A stretch of 64,000 nucleotides of DNA from JBBDQZ01 sp040905705 (GTDB lineage: Bacteria; Bacteroidota; Rhodothermia; Balneolales; Natronogracilivirgulaceae), in contig JBBDQZ010000062.1 in the NCBI GenBank assembly GCA_040905705.1, forward strand, positions 18,412 to 82,411, given 5' to 3'. Positions 44,404 to 52,691 of the stretch are shown in pieces. The notes beneath the pieces are model-generated. The model was not told the DNA's origin. It ran no database searches and saw only the letters and a list, made by a program, of their open reading frames with translations. A program made the translations under genes and the position numbers. How positions within the stretch are numbered: the stretch's first letter is position 1; every line of letters begins with the position of its first letter.

Positions 44404-45762
44404 ATGAGGTCAATCCTGGAAATTGGCAAAAGCGGAATGCTGAATGCAGAACGCTCATTGTCGGTTACATCTAATAATATCATTAATGCGGATACACCGG
44501 GATACAGCCGCCGTCGTGTAGAAAATGCGCCTGTTGGTATGCAACTTGGCAGTCATCAAGTGGGACTCGGCGTAAATATTACCAGCATTAAGCGCCTCAG
44601 GAATGAACTGACGGACATGCAAATGACCCAGAAGCGACAGGAAATGGGATATATGTATGAAAAAATGAAAACTTTTGAACAGCTGGAAACATCTATGGCC
44701 TCCGATTCGGGAGGTGATCTCGATATGCGGATCAGCCGGCTTTTCGATTCTTTTTCTGAGTTGTCCAATGATCCCCAGGACTTAAGTGTGCGTAACCACC
44801 TGCTTGGGGAAGCCTCACAACTGATCGATAAACTGGGGGATATCAGTCGCAATCTGGATCGCACAAGTGAGATCTCACGCCAAAATGCAACCGGTACTAT
44901 CGCACAGATCAATGACCTGTTGGAGGATCTTGCCTCGCTTAACAAGGCTATCACCGTATCCGGGGCAACCGGCCGACCCGACCATGACAGTCTGGATCTC
45001 CAGGTTCAAAAACTCGAAAAATTGTCGGAACTGGTTGATATTGAAACGATGACAGCAGAGAACGGAAGCCTGGAAGTTAGAATTGGCGGTGTTCAGATAT
45101 TGTCTGAGGACCGAGCCAGAATAATATTACCGGACATCAATGATATCGACAAGAAATTCGGTTTGCACTTGGAAAACGGCACCAACATTCCCGCTTCCGG
45201 TGGAAAACTGGCAGCAAGTATAGAGATGTACGAAGAGAGGATACCGGATTTTAAAAACCGGCTCGATCTGATAGCGGAAACGCTGGTTACGGAAATTAAT
45301 ACATTACACAGACAGGGATTCGGCCTGGAGGACGATCAGTCAAGAAACTTCTTTGATCCGAATGTTACCTCGGCCGGCACTATCCGTATCGATGAGGCCA
45401 TTGCAAACAATTCTCAACATATTGCAGCATCCTCAATGGATGGAGAGGCAGGTAACGGGGAAATTGCAATGGCGATTGCACAATTGAGAAGCGAGCAGAT
45501 CATTGAAGGACGCAAACTGCTCGATTACTCAGTCGACCTGATCAGTAATCCTGGCAGTAATCTCGCCAGGCTGCGCACGGCTGTGGAGACACACAAGTCT
45601 GAAATTCGCATGTTGGAAGTGCAGCAAGAACAGGAAGCAGGTGTAAACATTGATGAAGAATTAAGTTTGATGATCCGGTATCAGAATGCCTATCAGAGTG
45701 CTGCCCGGGTTATATCATCTGCCCAGCAAATGTATGACACACTTATCAGTCTTGTGAGGTAA
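44404..45762 (+). CDS. flgK: Hook-filament junction protein FlgK
   Basis: A 452-residue FlgK. N-terminal NIINADTPGYSRRRVENAPV and C-terminal EELSLMIRYQNAYQSAARVI are diagnostic. The middle contains a long helical region (about 130-220). It is shorter than enteric FlgK (about 550), with a reduced outer domain. It joins hook and filament with FlgL. Confidence 0.95.
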   Translation: MRSILEIGKSGMLNAERSLSVTSNNIINADTPGYSRRRVENAPVGMQLGSHQVGLGVNITSIKRLRNELTDMQMTQKRQEMGYMYEKMKTFEQLETSMASDSGGDLDMRISRLFDSFSELSNDPQDLSVRNHLLGEASQLIDKLGDISRNLDRTSEISRQNATGTIAQINDLLEDLASLNKAITVSGATGRPDHDSLDLQVQKLEKLSELVDIETMTAENGSLEVRIGGVQILSEDRARIILPDINDIDKKFGLHLENGTNIPASGGKLAASIEMYEERIPDFKNRLDLIAETLVTEINTLHRQGFGLEDDQSRNFFDPNVTSAGTIRIDEAIANNSQHIAASSMDGEAGNGEIAMAIAQLRSEQIIEGRKLLDYSVDLISNPGSNLARLRTAVETHKSEIRMLEVQQEQEAGVNIDEELSLMIRYQNAYQSAARVISSAQQMYDTLISLVR

Positions 45763-45765
45763 TTC

Positions 45766-46659
45766 ATGCGTATTACACAGAACATAATTTTTAATGATTT
45801 CATGCGGGATATCAATCGAAACCGCAGTCAAATGGCCGGTTTGCAGTCGGATCTTTCCAGTGGAATAAAAGTGCGTTTACCATCACAAGATCCGGTTTCA
45901 TTCCAGAGAAGCCGGATTCTGGAGGAGGATATCCGCAAACAGGAACAGTATCAGAAAAATATCAGTAACGGACTTCGGCAAAGTCGTATCGCACAGGAGG
46001 CACTGGACGAGTCACTTGACAGCCTGATTGAAATTAAGCGTATTCTTACGCAGGGGGCATCGGATACCTCTTCAGAGTATATAAGGGAGAATATGGCCCG
46101 GGAAGTCGCTGGTATCCGTGAGAGTATGGTTTCAACTCTGAATGCAAGCTATGGTGACCGTTATCTGTTTGCGGGGACCAATGCATCGGAACAACCTTTC
46201 CGGTTCGATGATTCGGCTCCGGGCGGAGTTGCCAATGCTGCCAATGATACTCCGCCGCGAATTCATGCAGGTGATGAGACATTTATTGATATGAGTGTTA
46301 CGGCTACGGATCTGCGTTCCGGTAATGCGGGCGATATGTTTGAGATCATTGCTAATGTCGAACAAGCCTTGCTGGATAATGACACCGAGACGTTGAACAG
46401 CCTTCTGAATGATGTCGGAAAGGTAATTGATCATGCGTCCATTGTAACTTCAAAACTTGGAAGCAATATCAACAGGATGGAGTTTATGTATGAACAATAT
46501 GAAATATCGAAGGTTGTGTTGAGATCGAATGTAAGCGAATTGGTAGATACAGATTTTGCAAATGCTTTTTCCGATATGCAACGTAACCAGGTTGCTTTCG
46601 AAGCGGCTATGGCGGTTCACTCTCACATGCTCCATAACTCATTATTGGACTATTTGTAA
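45766..46659 (+). CDS. flgL: Hook-filament junction protein FlgL
   Basis: A 297-residue FlgL. It starts MRITQNIIFNDFMRDINRNR and shows flagellin-like N- and C-terminal coiled coils (SDLSSGIKVRLPSQDPVSFQ; TDFANAFSDMQRNQVAFEAA). The segment GDRYLFAGTNASEQPFRFDD is the family hallmark. It follows flgK after 3 bp and is followed by the glycosyltransferase/TPR gene after 24 bp. Confidence 0.95.
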   Translation: MRITQNIIFNDFMRDINRNRSQMAGLQSDLSSGIKVRLPSQDPVSFQRSRILEEDIRKQEQYQKNISNGLRQSRIAQEALDESLDSLIEIKRILTQGASDTSSEYIRENMAREVAGIRESMVSTLNASYGDRYLFAGTNASEQPFRFDDSAPGGVANAANDTPPRIHAGDETFIDMSVTATDLRSGNAGDMFEIIANVEQALLDNDTETLNSLLNDVGKVIDHASIVTSKLGSNINRMEFMYEQYEISKVVLRSNVSELVDTDFANAFSDMQRNQVAFEAAMAVHSHMLHNSLLDYL

Positions 46660-46683
46660 TGAAGCAGAAATTCATATAAACAA

Positions 46684-48165
46684 ATGAACAAGAATTCAAT
46701 GCATTCTAATCATCCCAAATACACTGAACCCGGGGTAACACCGGCCTCTCAGCAAGTTGCAGGAATAAAGACTGCTGAAAAATTAGCTTCTGTTGCAACT
46801 TCGGAAACCACGACAGCATCAAAGAATGTTCATGTACGCAATACACAGTACTCGTGGATTGAACCTGTACTTTTCTTGACAGAGAGTAAATATCTGAATA
46901 TCGGTATGTTGAAAATGTGGATGGATATCTTCCCGACAGTGCAGGTTGCTGCAACGGTACCTCCACCAGCCGGTATTCCGAAAGGTATAGGCTGGCACAT
47001 TTATCATACAGAGGAGTTCCGTTCAGAAGTCTGGAACCGCATGATGAAACAGTCGGCTGCCTCCTGGGTTCTTTTTATTGAAGATGACGAAAAAATACAT
47101 TTACCGTCACTTCCAAATGAGGGGGAACTGGACGAGAGGAATTGGAAGCCTGCATTGGTGCAATGGAGTGAAAGCAAGGTGCTCCGGCAGTCTTATCAAA
47201 TCCGGCTCGTTGCCAATACGGGGGAGGATTGTTTTAATGGAAAACATTTACCTGATGGTACAACATATATCACCTCCAGGGACATCGATCTAAGTGATGT
47301 ACCGATTCTTATTTACCGTGGGAGCAATCCCTATGATAAGCTGAATGCCGAAGGTGAGTTATCGGTTCAAAACCCTTCTCCACAGGTATATCTGGTAATG
47401 GGGGAGCGTTTTTTTGACAAAGGCAAGTACGTACATGCTTCGGCACAGTATCGAAAAGTATTAAAATTGCCGAAAATTTTGTTGTATGACCGACTGGCTG
47501 CCATGAATGGCCTTGCGAGCTGTCTTGCTGAACAATATAAATGGACCCAGGCAATGGAGTTGGCCGTGGAATCCATCAATAACGAACCTTGCCAGCGATT
47601 ACCGTATCTTATATTATTTCGAATTCATCAGCTTGCAAAGCGGTGGGGTGATGCTCACAAATGTTTGAGTCGTTATTATGATCTGAAAAAGGAAACATCC
47701 AGTGCTAATTTTGACAAAATGCTTTCTGAAGAGCCGACGCTGGAATACCTTGCCGAAATAGCTTTTAAAGCAGGATTGAGAGAAGAATCGTACGGGTATT
47801 ACAAAAAGCTCCATTTACTTAAAGGAAAAGAGGTGTCAGCCGTGGTTCTAAAAAGGCTTTTACTCTTTGCCATTGAATTCTCCGACTCCAGGCAGGCGAT
47901 GAGATACTTTGATATTATATTTTCCGACAAGATTACCGACAAGCTGGATCAGAAAACCGAAGCAAGTTTTTTTGAGTTTCTTGCTTTGTTTATGAAGCAG
48001 GGATGGTATGAGTTTGCATCGGAGCGGTTTCGTCAGCTACTGGACAATCAGCCTTCCCATGAAACCTGTATGCGTCGATGGTTGGTAGCTTTGCTGAAGA
48101 GCAAGGATATTGAAAAAGCACGAAAAGTGTTTGCCGGAATTCAAATCAGCAAAAAAGCGGGATAG
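46684..48165 (+). CDS. Degenerate GT2-like / TPR protein in the flgKL operon
   Basis: A 493-residue protein. Residues ~58-240 look like a family-2 glycosyltransferase with its N-terminal nucleotide-binding strand eroded: the DXD-like element is WVLFIEDDE, and YQIRLVANTGEDCFNG and DVPILIYRGSNPYDK match the later parts of the TPR-linked GT2 family. Residues ~240-490 form helical TPR-like repeats (VMGERFFDKGKYVHASAQYR; NGLASCLAEQYKWTQAMELA). No signal peptide is present. Its place right after flgK-flgL suggests a role in modifying axial proteins, together with the giant transferase gene. Whether it is catalytic is doubtful; it may be a scaffold. A plain TPR adaptor is the alternative. Confidence 0.7.
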   Translation: MNKNSMHSNHPKYTEPGVTPASQQVAGIKTAEKLASVATSETTTASKNVHVRNTQYSWIEPVLFLTESKYLNIGMLKMWMDIFPTVQVAATVPPPAGIPKGIGWHIYHTEEFRSEVWNRMMKQSAASWVLFIEDDEKIHLPSLPNEGELDERNWKPALVQWSESKVLRQSYQIRLVANTGEDCFNGKHLPDGTTYITSRDIDLSDVPILIYRGSNPYDKLNAEGELSVQNPSPQVYLVMGERFFDKGKYVHASAQYRKVLKLPKILLYDRLAAMNGLASCLAEQYKWTQAMELAVESINNEPCQRLPYLILFRIHQLAKRWGDAHKCLSRYYDLKKETSSANFDKMLSEEPTLEYLAEIAFKAGLREESYGYYKKLHLLKGKEVSAVVLKRLLLFAIEFSDSRQAMRYFDIIFSDKITDKLDQKTEASFFEFLALFMKQGWYEFASERFRQLLDNQPSHETCMRRWLVALLKSKDIEKARKVFAGIQISKKAG

Positions 48166-48184
48166 CATATTAACCAGCTCTAAG

Positions 48185-49618
48185 TCAGTTGTTACAGGTT
48201 TCGTCCCATCTGGTGTTTTTCAATTTGTTTCTTATGGTACGATCCGAAATACCCAGAAGTTTTGCTGCCTGCTTCTGATTGCCCCGCGTGTGTTCCAGGG
48301 CCTTCTTGATCATCTGCAACTCCATCTCGTCAATGGTAATCAGCGGGAGATCCGATAATACTTCACTCTTTAACTTTTCATCCACATTCGAAAACAATAC
48401 ATCTTCAACATCGTCAATGGTAATCTCCTGATTGTCTTGTGCAAGGATCACACCCCGATGGATTTTATTGTCCAGTTCCCGGACATTTCCTTTCCAGGTT
48501 TGTTCATTCAGATAGTGCTCCAGCTCTTTGGTGAGTTTTTTGGACTCCAGATCATATTGTGAAGTATAACGATTAAGAAAATGTTGAGCCAGCAATGGGA
48601 TGTCCTCTTTGCGCTCTCTCAAAGGCGGGATGGTAATTGGGAATACATTCAATCGATAATAGAGATCTTCCCGAAATGTGTTTTCATTAATGGCCTGGGA
48701 AAGATCCCGATTGGAAGTTGCAATCACCCGTACATCTGCTTTTATCGGTTTTTGACTCCCAACACGCTGAAATTCTTTTTCCTGAAGTACTCGTAACAAT
48801 TTGGCTTGTAATGAGATATCTATTTCAGTAATCTCATCCAGTAACAATGTGCCGCCGCCGGCTTCGTCAAAAGCCCCTTTACGATCGCTGATAGCGCCGG
48901 TAAAGGCTCCTTTAACATGGCCAAAGAGAGTACTTTCCACAAGCTCGGAAGGTAAATTGGCACAATTGATCTTGATGTATGGCCCGTTAGCCCGTTTACT
49001 TCGATGATGGATCAGATGAGCAAAAACTTCTTTACCTGTTCCGCTTTCCCCCTGAATCATTATAGGTGCATTGCTTTGAGCGATTCTCGGCAGTACAGCC
49101 ATTAATCTTTTAATATGAGGGTGTTTGCCCACCATTTTTATTTTTCCGACGCCGGCAGTTTCCTGGTGGATGGAAACAGGCTCTTTTACATATTTGGCTG
49201 ACGATAACGATTGCTCTGATGCATGCTGTTTGTTACCGTTTGCTACTTCATTTGGTTTGCTATTGAAATATCTGTTGACCCTGTTCAGAAATTCATGCGA
49301 TGTAAACGGTTTGGTGACATAGTCGAAGGCACCTTTGCGAATGGCATTGACTGAATGGTTGATATTCCCGAACCCGGTAATAAGGATCACCCCCGTTTCC
49401 GGATAATGTCTGATGACATGGTTCATGACTTCGTCGCCAGTCATTTCGTTCATTTTGACATCACTGATTACAAGGTCAACGTTGTTATTTTTTAGAAAGG
49501 AAAGTGCATTTGATGGAGATTCAAAGGAGTGCGTTTCATAATTATTTGATGTGAGATGCTCTTCCATGAAACCGAGCAAAAGTTTATTGTCATCCAATAC
49601 AAGAATACGTTTATTCAT
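48185..49618 (-). CDS. NtrC-family sigma-54 activator (FlrC/FleR-like)
   Basis: A 477-residue response regulator. The receiver domain (residues 1-120) has Asp9, Asp10, phospho-acceptor Asp53 (DLVISDVKM) and Lys103-type residues (YVTKPFTSHE). The AAA+ domain (about 160-390) has Walker A GESGTGKE and the sigma-54-contacting loop GAFTGA. The FIS-type helix-turn-helix is at the end (RGNQKQAAKLLGISDRTIRN). It activates sigma-54 promoters by ATP hydrolysis. It ends the fliS-fliD-fliT operon, and perfect sigma-54 sites precede flgB, fliS and the giant gene, so these are its likely targets. The kinase next to flgB (12391-13461) is its likely partner. Confidence 0.93.
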   Translation of the reverse strand: MNKRILVLDDNKLLLGFMEEHLTSNNYETHSFESPSNALSFLKNNNVDLVISDVKMNEMTGDEVMNHVIRHYPETGVILITGFGNINHSVNAIRKGAFDYVTKPFTSHEFLNRVNRYFNSKPNEVANGNKQHASEQSLSSAKYVKEPVSIHQETAGVGKIKMVGKHPHIKRLMAVLPRIAQSNAPIMIQGESGTGKEVFAHLIHHRSKRANGPYIKINCANLPSELVESTLFGHVKGAFTGAISDRKGAFDEAGGGTLLLDEITEIDISLQAKLLRVLQEKEFQRVGSQKPIKADVRVIATSNRDLSQAINENTFREDLYYRLNVFPITIPPLRERKEDIPLLAQHFLNRYTSQYDLESKKLTKELEHYLNEQTWKGNVRELDNKIHRGVILAQDNQEITIDDVEDVLFSNVDEKLKSEVLSDLPLITIDEMELQMIKKALEHTRGNQKQAAKLLGISDRTIRNKLKNTRWDETCNN

Positions 49619-49716
49619 GTGCTAATAATAATTTAACAACCCCTTGTAACTGGTTAAAGTATAAGCAATTATATCATTAGATAAAAGTCTGGCCGGACTT
49701 GATACCGTTGATAAAA

Positions 49717-50067
49717 TCACTCCAACATCTTGCGGGCAATTTGTTCCCAGACTTCGGGATCATTTAGCATTTTGCCAAGCTCTGTGGAGTGTGCAGATGT
49801 CGGGGAGGTGTTTTTGGCCTGTTCGAATTCGGTCAGTTTTGCTTTGAAAGCTTTAACTTTTTCAAAAGCTTCATGGTGCTGCTTGTCGTACTCGGATCTT
49901 GCAAATAAAACTTCGTTTTTCTTGAAATGGTAGCCATCAAGGGATACTTTGTCAGCATCGGATTTGTTTTGGTCGCTGACATTGATGGATCTGGGCCCTG
50001 CCGTATGTTGACTTTTCCCCGACGCTTGCGAATCGTCTATGTAAGTGGCGAGTTTCTTTATATCCAT
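49717..50067 (-). CDS. Small flagellar protein, possible FlgM-like anti-sigma factor
   Basis: A 116-residue polar protein. FlgM-like features are a disordered N-terminal half, a DKVSL segment (ADKVSLDGY), a KV-x3-K element (FEKVKAFKAKL) and a C-terminal helix (EVWEQIARKMLE) that resembles the sigma-binding end of FlgM (IA-x2-L). The spacing between these parts is longer than in FlgM (about 100 residues). It lies between fliT-like and the sigma-54 activator genes. FliA is encoded in the block, and no other anti-sigma factor is seen. Function is a hypothesis. Confidence 0.5.
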   Translation of the reverse strand: MDIKKLATYIDDSQASGKSQHTAGPRSINVSDQNKSDADKVSLDGYHFKKNEVLFARSEYDKQHHEAFEKVKAFKAKLTEFEQAKNTSPTSAHSTELGKMLNDPEVWEQIARKMLE

Positions 50068-50079
50068 GGTAGTAATTAA

Positions 50080-50448
50080 TTACTGGTCGGTAAAATATGA
50101 AATATCTGGAGTTTCTTGAACATGATATTGCTCTTCGGCTTTTCTTTTTTTCGAGGCTGTGCCCAAAAGCACTTTCTGCTTATCGAAAAGGCTGTTCAAT
50201 GCCGCCCCGATTTTTTCATGGAGCGACCGAAATGTATGAAAACGCTCAGTCAACAAATGCTGATCGGAAGTGAGTAAGCGGGGGATATCTATATTATGAA
50301 TGATCGGACCCATTTCGTTTACCAGACTGTTTCGTTGCTGTAACAATGATTCAAGAGTATCCAGAGACGGCTCAGCGATTTCCAGTTCTTTCAGCATTTC
50401 CCGGCTCAGGGTAACAAGATGGTTCAAACGGGTATAAAGTTCATTCAT
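50080..50448 (-). CDS. fliT: FliT-like flagellar chaperone
   Basis: A 122-residue helical protein (YTRLNHLVTLSREMLKELEI; LESLLQQRNSLVNEMGPIIH) directly after fliD. FliT proteins are about this size, bind FliD and end in a helix that regulates binding. The QRNSLVNE segment resembles the FliT/FlgN family repeat (hydrophobic-x2-R-x2-L). Position supports the call more than sequence. Confidence 0.7.
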   Translation of the reverse strand: MNELYTRLNHLVTLSREMLKELEIAEPSLDTLESLLQQRNSLVNEMGPIIHNIDIPRLLTSDQHLLTERFHTFRSLHEKIGAALNSLFDKQKVLLGTASKKRKAEEQYHVQETPDISYFTDQ

Positions 50449-50553
50449 ATCATAAACTGTCCGGCTAGGCCGCGCGGGTTAGTCCGAGTGTCTATTGTGT
50501 AATATGGAATCATATTTCCTGCTCTGATTCAGGGTGAAAAACTTCAGAAATCA

Positions 50554-51960
50554 CTACCTTCCTAACATCATTTGAAAGTTTAAGATCTGGTCAAATTGTT
50601 GCTGACCCTGCTCTATGATTTGTTGTAGTCGGTTGAAAATTTCACGTTGTCGCTGTTCATATTGTTCCAGATAACGATCCTGGGCAGCGATACGGGCATC
50701 GAGACGCTTGATCTGCTGGTCTATCCCGTTATCCATAGCGGCAATAACTCCGGTTTGAGCTTGGGTATAGGATTCGGTCTGTGCTTTCATCTGTGCGATA
50801 CCGGAGTCTTCACCAGTAAAAAGTGCCATGATCTCATCGGGTCGCTCCTGCAGCATCTGATCCAACAGGGCGGAATCTTCTACCTTCATGGTACCGTCTT
50901 TTTCAAATCCTATTCCGAAATCCGAAAGCCGGGATAGTTGACCATCTTCAGCGCTATCCATAGGAAGCAGGGCTGATTGACGGAGGTTAAGAGTCAGATT
51001 CCGAATGGATCGCATATTCTGCAATGCACCTCGACGCTCGTTTTCCGGGTCTACAAATGTACGGTCACGTATGGTCTTGTTCATCTCATTGAACGACTTT
51101 ATAAAATCGTCCATATTTGACCGGGCCGTTTCCATATCCTGCTGAACGGTCATCTGCTCCGTATCTCCGGTGGCACCGCGCAGAGTAAAGGAAAGGCCTT
51201 CAATGGCATCACTGATAGTATTTTGCTCGCGTTCAAATGCGACTCCGTCAATAGTAAATTGAGCATTCAATTCCGCTTCCGGGACCAGTTTGGACATATC
51301 ATTAGTGATGGCAGCCAACACACCATCGGCGTCACTGAACTGAATCCGGTTTTCGAATCCGGTTTCCAAACTTTGAATGGAGAGCTGTACATTTTCACTA
51401 TTAACCTGAAATACACTGGCCTGAGCTTTATCGCCAAACAACTCATTGATCTGCCCGGCAAACGATGCCAGAATTTCACTGTTGGTTTTCTGAACAGGAT
51501 TTCCTTCATCATCCGTTTTAACGGTTTCTACGCTGATGGTTTCGGTTTGTTCTCCAATGGTGAGGGTAACTGACCCGTCACCTTCCATCGCAAAAGTAGT
51601 AGCCTCACCTTGTGTGGTTTGTGAAAGGGCTATGTCATTCGAGGCAAGTCGGTTGACAGTGATATTATACGTTGTGGCGCGCTCGATTCCGGTTGCCGAA
51701 TTAATGCTGACGACCTTGTCGTTTGTGGTGGATGTGGAGAGTGGTTTGAAGGAATTGTTGTCCGGATTGGCCATCTCATTCAGGGTGCTGTTGAATTTTG
51801 AGATAGCGGAACTGACCTGTCCGAGAGCTGTTTTCCTCTCGCGATGTGTTTTCTGCTCCGCCTCCATTATTAACTTGTTCCGGCTTTCGAGTTGCACCAG
51901 TTGCTGGACAAATTTTTCGTATGGATTATTTTGCTGGAAAATATTTCCTATTGTACTCAT
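50554..51960 (-). CDS. fliD: Flagellar filament cap protein FliD
   Basis: A 468-residue cap protein. The N-terminal domain (NPYEKFVQQLVQLESRNKLI) and the C-terminal domain with long coiled coil (QIKRLDARIAAQDRYLEQYE; ILNFQMMLGR) are typical. The middle domain has the FliD N pattern (TYNITVNRLASNDIALSQTT). It is exported with FliT and caps the growing filament. It is second in the fliS operon. Confidence 0.93.
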   Translation of the reverse strand: MSTIGNIFQQNNPYEKFVQQLVQLESRNKLIMEAEQKTHRERKTALGQVSSAISKFNSTLNEMANPDNNSFKPLSTSTTNDKVVSINSATGIERATTYNITVNRLASNDIALSQTTQGEATTFAMEGDGSVTLTIGEQTETISVETVKTDDEGNPVQKTNSEILASFAGQINELFGDKAQASVFQVNSENVQLSIQSLETGFENRIQFSDADGVLAAITNDMSKLVPEAELNAQFTIDGVAFEREQNTISDAIEGLSFTLRGATGDTEQMTVQQDMETARSNMDDFIKSFNEMNKTIRDRTFVDPENERRGALQNMRSIRNLTLNLRQSALLPMDSAEDGQLSRLSDFGIGFEKDGTMKVEDSALLDQMLQERPDEIMALFTGEDSGIAQMKAQTESYTQAQTGVIAAMDNGIDQQIKRLDARIAAQDRYLEQYEQRQREIFNRLQQIIEQGQQQFDQILNFQMMLGR

Positions 51961-52042
51961 GGTTTTTTCTCAGTGACAAGTGAACATTGTTACAGAAACA
52001 AAATCAAGACAATCTCGCTGTGTGCACACTTCATCCATCGGT

Positions 52043-52366
52043 TCACATACTTTCTGTTTCTTGTGCGTATACTTGGGTTGCAGACTCCTCCCAGGCATCC
52101 CGAAGAGGTTCCAAAATAGTTCGAATATCTTCAAATTTGCCATTTCGTGCTAAATCCTGACAATATCGATAAAGGCTGAAAAGCTGATCGGCCGGTTCGA
52201 AATTAAAATTTAATCCGTTGATTAATGTAGAGAGGATTTCCCGAAGCTTTGCTTCATTCCCGGTATATGATGCCTGTATGGCCAGATCATAGAGTTTACT
52301 GACCAGATTGATCGGAGAGGCGTTCATAACCGATTGTCTCTGGTATTCAAGTTGTGGGTTTCGCAT
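52043..52366 (-). CDS. fliS: FliS-like flagellin chaperone
   Basis: A 107-residue protein with the FliS pattern: a start region with YQRQSVMNASPINLVSKLYD, where the segment ASP(I)NLV-LYD-A corresponds to the usual ASP-LV-LYDGA, followed by helices that bracket a bundle. FliS binds the C-terminus of flagellin before export. Standard FliS is about 125 residues. It heads the operon with fliD, driven by the sigma-54 promoter at 52479-52494. Confidence 0.88.
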   Translation of the reverse strand: MRNPQLEYQRQSVMNASPINLVSKLYDLAIQASYTGNEAKLREILSTLINGLNFNFEPADQLFSLYRYCQDLARNGKFEDIRTILEPLRDAWEESATQVYAQETESM

Positions 52367-52478
52367 GGCTTTATTAATTGAACGTTCCGGTTTCTACGGT
52401 TATCGGACATTTCGAAAAAAAATAAACCACTGTTTTTGCAACCACCGGATCCGCGTAACAGTATTGTTGCTATAGAGC

Positions 52479-52494
52479 AGCAATATCCATGCCA
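52479..52494 (-). promoter_or_regulatory. Sigma-54 promoter of the fliS-fliD operon
   Basis: Read on the minus strand: TGGCAT, five bases, TTGCT, with correct GG-N10-GC spacing. Transcription should start near 52468, giving a leader of about 100 bases before fliS. Its -24 end lies 19 bp from the -24 end of the divergent sigma-54 promoter. Confidence 0.82.
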
Positions 52495-52513
52495 CTATAG
52501 GGGGTATTCTCTC

Positions 52514-52529
52514 TGGCACATTATTTGCC
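52514..52529 (+). promoter_or_regulatory. Sigma-54 promoter of the giant transferase gene
   Basis: TGGCAC, five bases, TTGCC with GG-N10-GC spacing. Transcription should start near 52540, about 150 bases before the ATG at 52692. This puts the giant gene under the same sigma-54 control as early and middle flagellar genes. Confidence 0.82.
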
Positions 52530-52634
52530 TGATAGAGCTTTAGCATTAGGTGCCCGCGGGGCACGGCCGGTAAATTTCAATAAAAATGGCAATCCCCGAT
52601 GTAACACCCATATTAAAGCTTTGGAACAAACAAG

Positions 52635-52650
52635 CATGGTTATAACCATG
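52635..52650 (+). promoter_or_regulatory. 16-bp perfect palindrome in the leader of the giant gene
   Basis: CATGGTTATAACCATG is its own reverse complement. It is flanked by a second, outer pair, GGAAC (52623-52627) and GTTCC (52654-52658). In RNA this gives a stem with a TATA loop, ending about 34 bases before the ATG. It may be an operator or a translation-control hairpin. Confidence 0.55.
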
Positions 52651-52691
52651 GAAGTTCCATGTGACATTTGAAATCAGATAATACTATACAC

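Noticed and set aside
50472..50485. GC-N10-CC spacing upstream of the fliT-like gene, possible minus-strand sigma-54 site
   Set aside because: Only the GG/GC dinucleotides match; the surrounding bases do not resemble TGGCAC or TTGC.
52400..52407. Minus-strand TCCGATAA, a sigma-28 -10-like sequence 34 bp before fliS
   Set aside because: No TAAA-type -35 element at the right distance (a poly-T tract is there), and a much better sigma-54 site lies just upstream.
52668..52691. TTG start eight codons upstream of the giant gene ATG
   Set aside because: No ribosome binding site at either position; ATG at 52692 is preferred over TTG. The difference is only eight residues.
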